The notes under the pieces were generated by a model. That model made no database searches. It saw only the letters and a list, made by a program, of their open reading frames with translations, and was not told the DNA's origin. DNA of 64,000 nt from NCBI RefSeq assembly GCF_022965805.1, contig NC_133105.1:27069208-27133207 (forward strand), written 5' to 3'. The DNA is from Primulina eburnea (Eukaryota > Streptophyta > Magnoliopsida > Lamiales > Gesneriaceae). Below are positions 20,160 to 31,436 of this stretch, one piece after another (the first letter of the stretch is position 1; each line of letters starts with the position of its first letter). The position numbers and the translations under genes are program-made.

Positions 20160-22507
20160 TGGCCTTCTCCATGGTTGGTTGGCATTAAAGTGTGCACAAT
20201 TTCAGCTCTTTCTTCGTCTAACTCCTCTTCTCCCAATTCAGTATTGATAGTGGCCTCCAAAGGGTCCCTAAGAGCATCCTGCACATAGTTGGATACAAGA
20301 GAGTCAAAAGCATCAATTCTAAAACAACTATCAGAATGCAGTGTGTGCTTAAGTGCATTAAAAACATCAAATGTAATCTCTTCTTCGCCCACTCTCAATC
20401 TCAACTTTCCCTCTTGCACATCAATAAGTGCCTTGCCAGTCGCAAGGAATGGTCTCCCCAAAATGAGAGGCATCTCGGTATCCTCCTCCATGTCAAGCAC
20501 AACGAAATCGGCAGGAAAAATGAATTTGTCCACCTTCACTAGCACATCCTCAACCACTCCGCGGGGGTACTTGACAGATCTGTCAGCCAGTTGCAAGGAC
20601 ATCCTCATCGGCTTAGGCTCTCCCAACCCAAGTTTCCTAAACACAGATAAAGGCATAAGATTAATACTTGCACCAAGATCACACAAAGCTTTGTGAAAAA
20701 CAACATCACCAATCATGCAAGGAATAAAAAAACTCCCTGGGTCTTTGAGTTTCGGTGGGATTTTGTTTTGCACCAAAGCCGAGCAATTTTCAGTCAAGTT
20801 AACTGTCATGTGATCCTCCAACTTCCTCTTATTTGCTAAAATATCCTTCAAAAATTTAGCATAACTAGGCATTTGCATTAAAGCATCGGCGAAGGGAATA
20901 TTGATATGCAACTTTTTAAACACCTCGAGAAACTTACCGAATTGTGCATCTAGTTTTGCTTTTTTCAATGCTGCAGGGAAAGGTGGAGGAATAACAATTT
21001 TATGTTTTGTAGTGGGTGCTAGTGTAGAGTTAGAAGACTTACCTTTTGATGTCTCAGTCGGTTCATCCAGTATTTGAATTTTTTCCTTTCCCTTCGACTC
21101 CAAAATTTTCCCACTCTTCAAATCAATGGCCTTCACTTGCTCTTTTGGATTAGTCTCGGTATTACTTGGCAAGGTGCCCGGCTCTCTACTTGCTATCATC
21201 TTGGCCAACTGTCCAATTTGATTCTCGAGCCCTTTTATCGATGCGTCTTGGTTTTGAAGTCTAGTTTCAGTGGATGAAATAAACTTAGACATCATTTGCT
21301 CCAAGTTGGACTTTTCTTCTCTAGGAGGATCGGATCTGTACATCGGTTGTTTCCCATATTGTTTTCCTCTTTGCGGTCTATTTTGACTGTTTTGACCGCC
21401 CCATGAGAAGTTGGGATGTTGCCTCCACCCAGGATTGTATGTGTTCGAATAAGGGTCATGCCTTGGGCAGTTTTGGACTCCCACTTGGTTCACTGGTGCC
21501 TCATTTTGCACATAGAATGGATTGTCATCTTGACAGTCCTTCGCATAGTGTTCCCCTCCACACTTTTCACAGAATATCTCTTGAAGACGCATCGCCGTGC
21601 CACCCACATTCAAGCCGTCTATTTTCCTGTTTAAAGCATCAAGTTGTGCAGTAATAGCAGAAAAATCAGTTACCTGGTGAACTCCTGCACTCTTCCGCTG
21701 GTTGTTTCTTTCAGATTGAGGATGATAGCTGCTAGCAGCCATCTCCTCTAACAATTCATATCCTTCCTCCGCGGTCTTTCTCAACAGGTTTCCACATGCA
21801 GCCGCATCTATCATAGTACGGTTAGGAGTAAGTAAACCATAATAAAATGTTTGAACGACTAACCCAAGTGGTAACTCGTGATGTGGGCATCTTCGTAGTA
21901 GATCCTTGAAGCGTTCCCATGACTCATATAGAGATTCCTGATCGAATTGAGCAAATGTTGTAATGTCTGCCCGCAGCTTCATGGTCTTGGAGGGAGGGAA
22001 GTATTTGATGAGAAAGGCTTTCGCCATGTCGTCCCACGTAGCGATCGAACCTACATGCAAACAATTTAACCATGCTTTAGCTTTATCACGTAAGGAGAAA
22101 AGAAATAAACGCAACCTAACATCATCATCAGAAACTCCATTGAATTTAAAAGTATCGCAAATTTCAAGAAAATCCGCGATGTGCGTGTTTGGGTCTTCCA
22201 TTGCAGTTCCTCCAAATTGGACCGTGTTCTGAATCATCTGGATTATGGATGGCTTGATTTCGAAGTGATTCGCCCGCACGATAGGCCTCACAATGCTAGG
22301 GCGTGCACCCTCCAAAGAAGGCTTGGCATACTCCAGCATTGGTATGCGACGCGGTATCTCAACTTGTCTATTGTCACGCTGTTCCTCTCCACGTTCTTGC
22401 TCGTGTCTTTCCATCAGTTCTTTAAGTCTTTGTTGTTGTCTTCGCCTTCGGAAAGTTCTTTCAATTTCAGGATCGAACTCAAGTTCCACGTCAAGTGACT
22501 TTGGCAT
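20156..22507 (-). CDS. Athila int1 gag and protease (783 codons, open)
   Basis: The ATG at 22507 lies about 105 bp after the primer site. Residues 1-60 are charged (FRRRRQQQRLKELMERHEQE). The Athila Gag core follows (FGGTAMEDPNTHIADFLEICD, AWLNCLHVGS, KYFPPSKTMKLRADI, RFKDLLRRCPHHELP, about 100-260). A zinc knuckle is CEKCGGEHYAKDC (about 305-317). A linker with LQNQDASIKGLENQIGQLAKMI leads to the protease, whose active site reads LCDLGASINLMP, then ILGRPFLATG. In Athila-type proteases D-L-G-A replaces the usual D-[ST]-G-A. The frame is uninterrupted, the best-preserved coding region of the complex. Confidence 0.9.
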   Translation of the reverse strand: MPKSLDVELEFDPEIERTFRRRRQQQRLKELMERHEQERGEEQRDNRQVEIPRRIPMLEYAKPSLEGARPSIVRPIVRANHFEIKPSIIQMIQNTVQFGGTAMEDPNTHIADFLEICDTFKFNGVSDDDVRLRLFLFSLRDKAKAWLNCLHVGSIATWDDMAKAFLIKYFPPSKTMKLRADITTFAQFDQESLYESWERFKDLLRRCPHHELPLGLVVQTFYYGLLTPNRTMIDAAACGNLLRKTAEEGYELLEEMAASSYHPQSERNNQRKSAGVHQVTDFSAITAQLDALNRKIDGLNVGGTAMRLQEIFCEKCGGEHYAKDCQDDNPFYVQNEAPVNQVGVQNCPRHDPYSNTYNPGWRQHPNFSWGGQNSQNRPQRGKQYGKQPMYRSDPPREEKSNLEQMMSKFISSTETRLQNQDASIKGLENQIGQLAKMIASREPGTLPSNTETNPKEQVKAIDLKSGKILESKGKEKIQILDEPTETSKGKSSNSTLAPTTKHKIVIPPPFPAALKKAKLDAQFGKFLEVFKKLHINIPFADALMQMPSYAKFLKDILANKRKLEDHMTVNLTENCSALVQNKIPPKLKDPGSFFIPCMIGDVVFHKALCDLGASINLMPLSVFRKLGLGEPKPMRMSLQLADRSVKYPRGVVEDVLVKVDKFIFPADFVVLDMEEDTEMPLILGRPFLATGKALIDVQEGKLRLRVGEEEITFDVFNALKHTLHSDSCFRIDAFDSLVSNYVQDALRDPLEATINTELGEEELDEERAEIVHTLMPTNHGEGQ

Positions 22508-22613
22508 GCACTAGAAGGGATATCTGTAATAAAATATGAAGTGTTATCTCAAGAGAAATAAAATAATGCTAAAGAAAATAACCAAAAAATAAAAATAAAA
22601 TTGTAGATTAACA

Positions 22614-22632
22614 GTCCCCGGCAACGGCGCCA
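22614..22632 (-). promoter_or_regulatory. Athila int1 primer-binding site (tRNA-Asp type)
   Basis: The minus strand reads TGGCGCCGTTGCCGGGGAC, the Athila primer site. It lies six bases from the LTR end at 22639. Confidence 0.92.
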
Positions 22633-22638
22633 AAAACT

Positions 22639-24039
22639 TGATCGAGCAAAACTTGCACAGTAAAATCCCCAATAAAAATATGATTTTGTATGCTCAAAAA
22701 TTAATCGCAAGTGCACGATGTCAAGTAGTAATATAGTGTACAAGAGTACGAGTATCGTTCCACTGAAGACTGTGTTTAACAATTATTATTTTCAGTTATT
22801 TAACATTTAGCAACGAAAATTGAGTTGTGTGATTATTCCTACTATACTCAAATAAATATGCAATTAAAATGATTCAATAAGTAATGAATGAGAATTTAAT
22901 CTAAAATGTTGAGTTAAAATTCAATAAGAAATGGATTTGTTGGGAATCTCGGTTCACCTACCCCTCGTTTATTAATCAATTCGTTCGATCGTGATCTACG
23001 CTTCCGACAAGATTTCCTAATCTATTGAACCTACTCTCTCGAGCTATGCCAAACTAATTCTACTCAATGAAGTAGTTAAATGTCTTTAATTATTTATCAA
23101 GAGCAAATCGCATTTCGATCTATGAAATCCCCTAGTTTTCGACCCTAAGGACTATGACTATCGGCACGTATCCAATTTCATATATCTATGTAAATTGTAG
23201 ATCCGTGGATTATACTACTCTATCCTATCACTCGTTATTCTCTCGAACTCACTCGTGATATGAAAACGTCGTTAAAGTTAGATACGCTTTAATGACACGA
23301 AAAAACAGTAGTAAAATCAAGAATAACGCACAATCGAAATATAAATTAATTCAAATTAACGTTCGGGGTAGGATCCCCTTTAATCCCAACAAATATTCAA
23401 GTTTAGCTACTAGAATTCATGATCAAAATAAACCAAACAAAATTTAAACGATGAAAACTAAATTAGAAATACTAGGCGAGACGAAATCTGCGAAGAACGA
23501 TGCTCGGAAAACTTCAAATCTTTAATCCAAGCGCAAAGTCCTCTTTAAAAACTTGTGGCGGCTGCAAAATCAAGTCTCCATCCCTCTGAAGTCGTCCATA
23601 GACCTTACCATATCATTCTCCTTCAGAAATTAAGGAATGGAATCGAGCATGATATTTTCCAAAAATACAATCGCGCCCGGGCGGACAAGAGTTTCCGCCC
23701 GGGCGGATGTGTTTCGCAACAAGCATCTTTTTCCAGATTTTTGTGCGCCCGGGCGGATATAAGTTTCCGCCCGGGCGGATGTCTCTCGATTAAAATTCTT
23801 TCTCCAAGCTTGAACGCGCCCGAGCGGATGCAAATGTGCGCCCGGGCGGAGGTCTCTCGACTTTCTTGCTCTTTTTTCAGTTTCTTCGCAATTCTCCTGC
23901 ATTTTCGCCACTAAACACATGAGCGACACAAAGATATATATAATGCTAAAACAACACAAAATGCACGAAATCTCAGTGATAAATGCTACACAATGCAACA
24001 AAACACGATATGAAAAACAAGTAAAATCCACCTCTATCA
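22639..24039 (-). repeat. Athila LTR, B type, middle (shared by int1 and int2), 1401 bp
   Basis: It abuts the int1 primer site on one side and the int2 3' purine tract on the other, so it serves as 5' LTR for int1 and 3' LTR for int2. It aligns with both outer LTRs but differs throughout and carries the B-type hairpins. No ORF is credible; frames at 23555-24142 run through the hairpins. Confidence 0.88.
23673..23850. repeat. Three hairpin units, 71-72 bp period (LTR-B)
   Basis: Units start at 23673, 23745 and 23816. The arms are GCGCCCGGGCGGA and TCCGCCCGGGCGG. They sit at the same place and with the same period as in LTR-A, but with a different stem sequence. Only the third is degraded (CGAGCGG in the left arm, TGCGCCC in the right). 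Confidence 0.85.
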
Positions 24040-25173
24040 ACCCCCCAATACTAACCTTTTGCTCGCCCTCGAACAAAACAGGTGAGAAGACAGAACTTGA
24101 ACGTGACACATAGTAACCCGACAGTGAACTCAGAATCATCAACTAGCTTCAGCGAAACTCAACATATTCCCTCGTCGATCAACACAAACATAAAATCTTC
24201 GCACTTCCTTAGGTCTAGACATGGTTTCAAATAAAGCATGAACGTGTGTGTGTGTTTTGTTAGTCCTAGCAGCGCACATGACAGAGAGATCCATTTCCAA
24301 CTATCGTAAGAGAATTAAATCAGCCTGTTAGTGTAAATCTTACTCTCCTATATTCCTCTGCAATCGGTATCCATCGGCAACTATCTTTCTATTTTTCTGA
24401 ATTGGAATACAGCAATGAAAGGACTATATTAGAACTTTTCATTTCAGCTTCACATTCATGAGTTTATTTATTTATTTTTTTTTCATTTTTAGCCAGGAAT
24501 AGGATTTCATTCCTTTATTCGGCTACACAACACCTTACATCTCCAACTTTAGCCAGGACTAGGATTTCATTCCTTTATTCGGCTCCCCCTCACCTTACAT
24601 CTCCAACTTGCTCTTTTTTTTTTTTTTGATTGTTGATAGATACCTCTAATCTAGAGAATATAGTCAAACTCAATTCACACCTTCAAAAATCTTTGTTCCC
24701 TACTTTAGTCCAAAATTTTCACCCTCTTATCATGCATGCGTTTAGTTCTAACATTCGTGTAAAGAAAGTTCAATACTCGAAATAAAACTTCATGTCTCTA
24801 CCACAGTAAGTGCTAAAGAAATGCGAGTAGACGATCAACAGGGCATGTCTCATTACTTCTTAATCATCCTTGACTAACAAGTACTATATCGAATACTCTC
24901 GGCTGACACACAAAAATATGCAAAACAACTAAAACTACATGCCAACGAACAATACAAACACAGCACAAAACGACAAAAACGACACAACACCCATCCACCC
25001 CCCAATACTAAAGTCAAGCATTGTCCCCAATGCAACAGACGATAGAACAGCGACAGATAGTGCATAACAAAACCGATGCAATAAGACTGAAACATGCAAC
25101 AAAAATAGAAATATACAAAATGATCGAAATGGAATGCGCGAAAGAAAAGGAGGGGACAGAAGTAACTCCCCTC
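24040..25173 (-). other. Athila int2 3' untranslated region with two polypurine-like tracts
   Basis: It has no ORF on the element's strand. CCCCCCAATACTAA occurs next to the LTR (about 24041-24054) and again at about 24998-25011, near the end of the extra ORF. The phrase differs from that of int1 (CCCTCATACTA) in the same way at both places. It also holds a direct repeat at 24491-24612. Confidence 0.7.
24491..24612. repeat. Tandem repeat, two copies of about 62-66 bp
   Basis: Two near-identical copies contain TTTAGCCAGGA, TAGGATTTCATTCCTTTATT, CGGCT and CACCTTACATCTCCAACTT. Int1 has a corresponding single and partial copy at 14686-14770, so the doubling is specific to int2 or was lost in int1. 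Confidence 0.75.
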
Positions 25174-26310
25174 TCAAAGATCATCCTCCTCGTGTGCCTC
25201 GAGGGGAATGACACCAGCCTCCGGCTCTGGGACATCGGCAAATTGGAACTGGAATGGTGGCGGGAACGCGGGCATGGGTGGTGGGAGAAGGGCTGGGTCG
25301 ACACCACTGTGACTCAGCGAGAGGCGAAGCATGGCATCAGTAGCCGTCTGGTACGTCTGACTCACGGCCTGCCACTGTAGCTGATGGTCTGCAAAGGCAG
25401 CGAATTCGTCCATCCGGTCCTGCAGTAGGCGACGGCAAGGTCGCGGGGCCGGTGGTGGGGGCTGCTGTGGCACGGGATCAAAAGTGTAGCCGTCCCAGAT
25501 GGGGCCAAACTGCGGTAAAGCCTTCCGCCGCACTGCTAATTTCTGTAACCAGCTGGCATCGGCCTTGGTCGGTGGTAGCCACTCATCGGCATCCTGAAAA
25601 ATGACTCCAGCACTCGCACATAGCTCTGTTATAATGTGGGGGAAGAACAATGCCACATTCGGATTATGAATGCTCAGCTGGATCTGCGAATGGATTATCC
25701 TGCCCATATTGAGTGGCAATTGAGTGATCAAAGCATAAAGCAGTAGCCCTCGCTCCCTCTGGACTTCGCTCGTGTGCCCGACTGGCATCAAACGTGTGGC
25801 CAGGAATGCATACCACAACGAAGCCGGGATCAGCAGATATTTTTTGGCAAAATAGGTGTGTGAGCCCGGTGTCTTCCACGGAGACCCCGGATAACATATT
25901 CACTGCATCATCAAGTCCAAATCCGGTTCGGCCGCCCATGCCACATAAACTGAGTCGTCTACCGCCGGTGTCTCAAGCACCCTATTAAGCTCCGCTGAAC
26001 TAAAATCAACCAACCTCCCTCTCACAAAAGCTTTACTGTCACTCCTCTCAGCAGCATTGGCATAGTATTCCCTCACCACTGGCACCACCGCGGCTTGCGG
26101 TTGACGGCAAAATTTACCCCAACTTCTTTTCTCAATTTGATTGTTGATATCTATATATTGCTCAAATTGGAAACCTCGTTCACGAAGCGGAGCTCTATTT
26201 ATTTTTGCATGCTCATATCGTTCCCTAGCCGCAGGATTCACAAATAATTGAGCATTATGAGATGACGAAGAAGAAGCACCGTGACTTACCCGAGCCTTTT
26301 TAGGTGCCAT
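25174..26310 (-). pseudogene. Athila extra ORF (putative plant transposon protein), copy 2
   Basis: The ATG at 26310 opens 378 codons ending at 25174, broken once by TGA at 25900-25902. The domain order equals copy 1: MAPKK with a Ser run; RERGFQFEQYIDI; RSWGKFCRQPQAAVVPVVREYYAN; FVRGRLVDF; GHTSEVQRERGLLLYAL; then a Pro-rich, acidic end (HEEDDL). The two copies differ in roughly half of the residues outside the core blocks, so the parents diverged well before they met in this complex. Each copy has only one stop and equal length, suggesting selection until recently. Confidence 0.75.
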
Positions 26311-26630
26311 TGTGGAAGAGCACAAGTAGCCCGTAGTAGGGGGATGTTTTCCAGAACTTGGTGGCGGTCGGGAACGGAATAGGCGGCCGGAAAAGAGGCG
26401 GCGGTGGCCGGAAATCGCTTGGGTTCGTCGGAGAGTTGAGTTCTTGACCGGAAAAATCGCGTCTTGACACTCGGTGAAGGTGAGGGTGCACGATTGTACC
26501 TGAAATTTGGTGAGAAGAGATGAATTGAGTGAGATTGAGAGAGTGGGGGCGTAAAATTCGGAAAGGGGGGCGAGGGTTTCGAGTGGGGAGAGGAGAAAAA
26601 AAGTGTAGCAGATTTTAAATCTGCGCGATC

Positions 26631-26766
26631 CGCCCGGGCGGACATAAGTTTCCACCCGGGCGGATGTTCCTCGAATTTTTTTGAAAAAGGCGTGCCCGGG
26701 CGGATGGTCCTCGAAATTTTTTTGAAAAGGGCGCGCCCGGGCGGATATAAATTCCCGCCCGGGCGG
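26631..26766. repeat. Hairpin units in int2 between integrase and extra ORF
   Basis: Unit 26631-26663 (CCGCCCGGGCGGA...TCCACCCGGGCGG), a lone half near 26693-26705, and unit 26733-26766 all use B-type arms. The intervening sequence repeats ATG(T/G)TCCTCGAAATTTTTTTGAAAA-like phrases. The position corresponds to 16841-17010 in int1. Confidence 0.8.
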
Positions 26767-26937
26767 AAGCTTCACGGTTGTGCACACCAAAATATTTTTT
26801 TTTTTTAAAAAAATAAAACAAAACAAAAGCAAGAGAAAACAAGCAAATCGACACGAAAGAAAAATTAAATCAAATGCAAGAGAAGGGGAAGAAAAGTAGT
26901 TCTCAATTTATAGTCGAGAGCTTGACTGTCGGTCGTC

Positions 26938-28744
26938 TCAGTTCGGCATGTCTTGGAACCGGGTGATTCCACGTTGTGGCTCAATTGTGCCACCCATGTA
27001 GTGCTTAAGGCGCTGGGCATTGACCGTAAATGTCTCATCCTTCCCATCTTTCAACTCTACCGCTCCCGATGGGTATACTTTCGAAATCACGAATGGACCG
27101 GACCATCGTGACTTCAGTTTTCCGGGAAATAGTCGCAACCGGGAGTTGTAGAGCAGGACGTTTTCACCTTTTTTGAATTCTCTTTCGATGATCCGCCTAT
27201 CATGAGCCTTCTTTGTCTTTTCTTTGTATGACAGTGCTAGATCATAGGCCAGATTCCGGAATTCCTCCAACTGATCTAGTTGAAGCAAACGTCGTTCACC
27301 TGCATCAATAAAGTTAAAGTTTAGTGCTTTTGTTGCCCAATATGCCCGATGCTCTAACTCTACAGGTAGATGACATGCTTTACCAAACAAAAGCCTATAC
27401 GGTGTAGTGCCTATAGGTGTTTTAAAAGCAGTCCTATATGCCCACAGAGCATCGTCTAACCTCACCGACCAATCTTTCCTATTGACACCTACCACTTTCT
27501 CCAAAATTCGCTTTATCTCTCGGTTCGACACTTCCACTTGACCACTCGTCTGGGGGTGATAGGGGGTAGATATCTTATGTGTGACACCATATTTGCTCAA
27601 AAGTTTTTCAAATAGTTTGTTGCAAAAATGCGTGCCACCATCACTAATGATTGCTCGTGGTGTTCCAAATCGGTTAAAAATATTTTTCTTTAAAAATTTT
27701 AGGACCACTTGAGCATCATTAGTGGCATACGCTTCCGCCTCTACCCACTTAGACACATAATCCACCGCAACCAAGATGTATTTTTTCGTGAAAGAACTAG
27801 GAAACGGTCCCATAAAGTCTATCCCCCACACATCAAAAACCTCACACTCAATGATATTATTTAAAGGCATTTCGTGACGGTTAGAGATGTTACCTGTCCG
27901 CTGGCATTTATCACAATGTAGCACATAAGAACGAGCATCTTTAAAGAGAGTTGGCCAATAAAAGCCACATTCAAGTACCTTGGATGCCGTCCTTGTTGGT
28001 CCGAAATGACCACATACCTCACGGTCATGGCAATGGTTGAGAATTTGATCAAACTCTTCCTCCGCAACACACCGTCTTATCATGGAATCTGCACAAATTT
28101 TAAACAAAAACGGTTCCTCCCAAAAATAGTATTTCACGTCAGGAAAGAATTTCTTTCGTTGGTGAAACGATAGGTTTGGTGGAGGTGTGCCTGTGACAAG
28201 AAAGTTAGCGAAATTTGCATACCATGGACAATGTTTCATCTCAAACAGTTGCTCGTCAGGAAACCAATCATTAATAGCTTGATCTACACAGTCATTACTA
28301 ACAAGCTCTAGTCTAGATAAATGATCCGCCACCACATTCTCAACACCTTTCTTATCTTTTATTTCCAAATCAAACTCTTGTAACAGTAAGATCCACCGAA
28401 GTAAGCGTGGCTTTGCATCTTTTTTAGCAAGTAAGTATTTAAGGGCAGAATGATCAGTGAATACAATTACTTTAGACAAAACAAGGTATGAATGAAATTT
28501 GTCAAGTGCGAATACTACTGCAAGTAATTCCTTTTCAGTTGTTTCATAATTCAATTGAGCCTCATCTAAGGTCTTACTTGCATAGTAAATTGTGTGAAAT
28601 ACATTGTTTCGCCGCTGTCCAAGTACGGCCCCCACTGCAGTGTCACTGGCGTCGCACATGATCTCGAAAGGTAGATCCCAATCCGGTGCTACCAAGACAG
28701 GAGCCGTCACCAAGCGCTCCTTCAGATTCTTGTATGCCTGTAAA
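26938..28744 (-). CDS. Athila int2 RNase H and integrase (open frame)
   Basis: About 600 codons without a stop, equal in order to the int1 segment. RNase H blocks are [17 protein letters not shown] and [11 protein letters not shown]. Integrase shows [37 protein letters not shown] and [10 protein letters not shown]. The G-to-C change in REVCGHFG lies next to the zinc-finger His. The frame starts at a deletion junction near 28745, so it lacks RT and could be expressed only as an isolated RNase H-integrase piece. Sequence identity with int1 is very high, in contrast to the extra ORFs. Confidence 0.88.
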
Positions 28745-30317
28745 CTTACCGAATTGTGCATCTAGTTTTGCTTTTTTAAGTGCTGCAGGGAAAGGAGGAG
28801 GTATAACGATTTTTGGTTGTGCAGTGGGTGCTAGTGTGGAGTTAGAAGACTTACCTTTAGATGTCGCGGGTTGCTCATCCACTGTTTGAGTTTTCTCTTT
28901 TTCCCTTGACTCCAAAACTTTCCCACTTTTCAACTCAATAGCCTTCACTTGCTCTTTTGGATTCGTCTCTGTGTTACTTGGCAAGGTGCCTTGCTCTCTA
29001 CTTGGTATCATCTTGGCCAACTGTCCAATTTGATTCTCGAGTCCCTTTATTGATGCATCTTGGTTTTGGAGTCGAGTTTCAGTGGATGAAATAAACTTAG
29101 ACATCATTTGTTCCAAGTTGGACTTTTCTTCTCTAGGAGGATCGGATCTATACATCGGTTGTTTGCCATATTGTTGTCCTCCTTGCGGTCTAGTTTGACT
29201 GTTTTGACCGCCCCATGAGAAGTTAGGATGTTGCCTCCACCCAGGATTGTATGTGTTCGAATAAGGGTCATTCCTTGGGCGGTTTTGGACTCCCACTTGA
29301 TTCACCGGTGCCTCATTTTGCACATAGAAGGGATTTCCATCTTGACAGTCTTTCACATAGTGCTCTCCTCCACACTTTTCACAGAATATCTCTTGAAGAC
29401 GCATAGCCGTGCCACCCACATTCAAGCCATCTATTTTCCTGTTTAGAGCGTCAAGTTGTGCAGTAATAACAGAAAAATCAGTTACCTGGTGAACTCCGGC
29501 ACTTCTCCGCTGGTTGTTCCTGTCAGATTTAGGGTGATAACTGCTAGCAGCCATCTCCTCCAGTAGCTCATATCCTTCCTCAGCAGTTTTTCTCAATAGA
29601 TTTCCACAAGCAGCAGCATCTATCATAGTACGATTAGGAGTAACTAAGCCATAATAGAAGGTTTGAACGACTAACCCAAGTGGCAACTCGTGATGTGGGC
29701 ATCTTCGTAATAGATCTTTGAAACGCACCCATGCCTCATATAGTGACTCTTGATCGAACTGAGCAAATGTTGTGATGTCTGCCCGCAGCTTCATGGTCTT
29801 CGATGGAGGAAAGTATTTGATGAGAAACGCCTTCGCCATGTCCTCCCATGTAGCGATCGAACCTACAGGTAAACAATTCAACCAAGCTTTAGCTTTATCG
29901 CGCAAAGAGAAAGGAAAAAAACAGTCTAACAGCATCATCAGAAACTCCATTAAATTTAAAAGTATCGCAAATCTCAAGAAAATCCGTGATGTGTGTGTTT
30001 GGATCGTCCACAGCAGTTCCTCCAAATTGGACGGTGTTCTGAATCATCTGGATGATGGCTGGTTTGATTTCGAAGTGATTTGCCCGCACGGTAGGTCTCA
30101 CAATGCTAGGGTGTGCACCCTCCAAAGAAGGTTGGGCATACTCCAGCATTGGTATGCGGCGTGGCATCTCGATATGTCTCTCCTCACGCTGTTCCTCCTC
30201 ACGTTCTGGCTCGTGTCTCTCCATAAGTTCTTTAAGCCTCTGCTGTTGTCTCCTCCTGCGGAAGGTTCTTTCAATTTCAGGATCGAATTCAAGCTCCACG
30301 TCAAGTGACTTTGGCAT
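28745..30317 (-). pseudogene. Athila int2 gag, fused to RNase H by a deletion
   Basis: The ATG at 30317 opens Gag (MPKSLDVELEFDPEIERTFR as in int1). A small deletion near 29930 shifts the frame in the VRLRLF region; the next frame continues with AWLNCLPVGS, KYFPPSKTMKLRADI and the zinc knuckle CEKCGGEHYVKDC. At about 28745-28755 Gag ([10 protein letters not shown]) is joined directly to RNase H sequence ([11 protein letters not shown]). Compared with int1, about 1.95 kb is missing (end of gag linker, protease, RT). The break has AAAC on both sides in int1 (near 18985 and 20930). Confidence 0.88.
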
Positions 30318-30416
30318 GCACTCGAAGGGATATCTGTAAGAAAATGTGAAGTGTTATCTCAAGAGAAATGAAATAAAGCTAAAGGAAATAACTAAAAATA
30401 AAATTGTAGATTAACA

Positions 30417-30435
30417 GTCCCCGGCAACGGCGCCA
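30417..30435 (-). promoter_or_regulatory. Athila int2 primer-binding site (tRNA-Asp type)
   Basis: It is identical to the int1 site (TGGCGCCGTTGCCGGGGAC) and has the same six-base spacing to the LTR. Confidence 0.92.
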
Positions 30436-30441
30436 AAAACT

Positions 30442-31431
30442 TGATCGAGCAAAACTTGCACAGTGAAATCCCCAATAAATTATTATTTTGTATGCTCAAA
30501 AATTGATCGCAAGTGCACGATGTCAAGTTATAATATAGTGTACGTGAGTACGAGTATCGTTCCGCTGAAGACTGTGTTTAACAATTATTATTTTCAGTTA
30601 TTTAACATTTAGCAACGAAAATTGATTTGTGTGATTATTCCTACTATACTCAATTAAATATGCAATTAAAATGACTCAACAAGTGATGAATGAGAATTTA
30701 TATCTAAAATGATTGAATTAAACTCAATGAGAAATGGATTTGTTGGGAATCTCGGTTCACCTACCCCTCGTTAATCAATTAATTCGTTCGATCGTGATCT
30801 ACGCTTCCGACAGGATTTCCTAATCTATTGAACTCACTCTCTCGAGCTATGCCAAACTAATTCCACTCAATGAAGTAATTAAATATCTTTAATTATTTAT
30901 CAAGAATGAATCGCATTTCGATTGATGAAATCCCCTAGTTTTCGACCCTAAGGACTATGACTATCGGCACGTATCCAATTTCATATATCTATGTAAATTG
31001 TAGATCCGCGAATTCTACTACTCGATCCTATCACTCGTTATTCTCTCGAACTCACTCTTGATATAAAAACGTCGTTAAAGTTAGCTATTCTTTAATGACA
31101 CGATAAAACAGTAGTAAAATAAAGAATAACGCACAATCAAAATATAAATTAATTCGATTCAACATTCGGGGTAGGATCCCCTTTAATCCCAACAAATATG
31201 AAGTTAGCTACTAGAATTCATAATTAAAATAAGCAAAACAATATTTAAATAAAGGAAAATAAACTAGAAATACGAGACGCGACGAAATCTGCGAAGAACG
31301 ATGCCCGAGTGAGATAGGATAAAATGCAAATATTTACTCTAAAATGAAAAGAATGTGATTGAAATAAACGATGCACAATGCAAAACACACACAGACTAAT
31401 GCAGTAAAACACGTAAAAACGACACATATCA
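30442..31431 (-). repeat. Athila LTR, A type, right (5' LTR of int2), 990 bp, hairpin array deleted
   Basis: It is close to the left LTR (12653-14162) but 520 bp shorter. The missing part runs between two ATGCCCG copies of the left LTR (about 13529 and 14032), leaving one copy at 31301-31307. That part contains all four hairpins. Loss between short direct repeats, by replication slippage or end joining, explains it. Confidence 0.9.
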
Positions 31432-31436
31432 ACTCC

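Larger units (their letters stand above)
12653..31431 (-). mobile_element. Athila-type tandem complex: LTR-A, int1, LTR-B, int2, LTR-A
   Basis: Three LTRs begin TGATCGAGC and end TATCA in plus-strand coordinates (12653-14162, 22639-24039, 30442-31431). They enclose two internal regions on the minus strand. The outer LTRs belong to one sequence variant (A), the middle LTR to another (B). A single TSD surrounds the whole, so it arose from one insertion followed by recombination, not from two insertions. Each internal region has an Asp-type primer site, Athila gag-pol and an additional downstream ORF. Confidence 0.85.

Noticed and set aside
20153..20160. ATGA overlap of Athila gag-protease and RT as programmed frameshift or reinitiation
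   Set aside because: Only one copy is available (int2 lacks the region) and this element has another clear frameshift at 19160, so random mutation is as likely.
23630..24142. 170-codon minus-strand frame
   Set aside because: It runs through the B-type hairpins and across the LTR edge; no known domain, same explanation as above.
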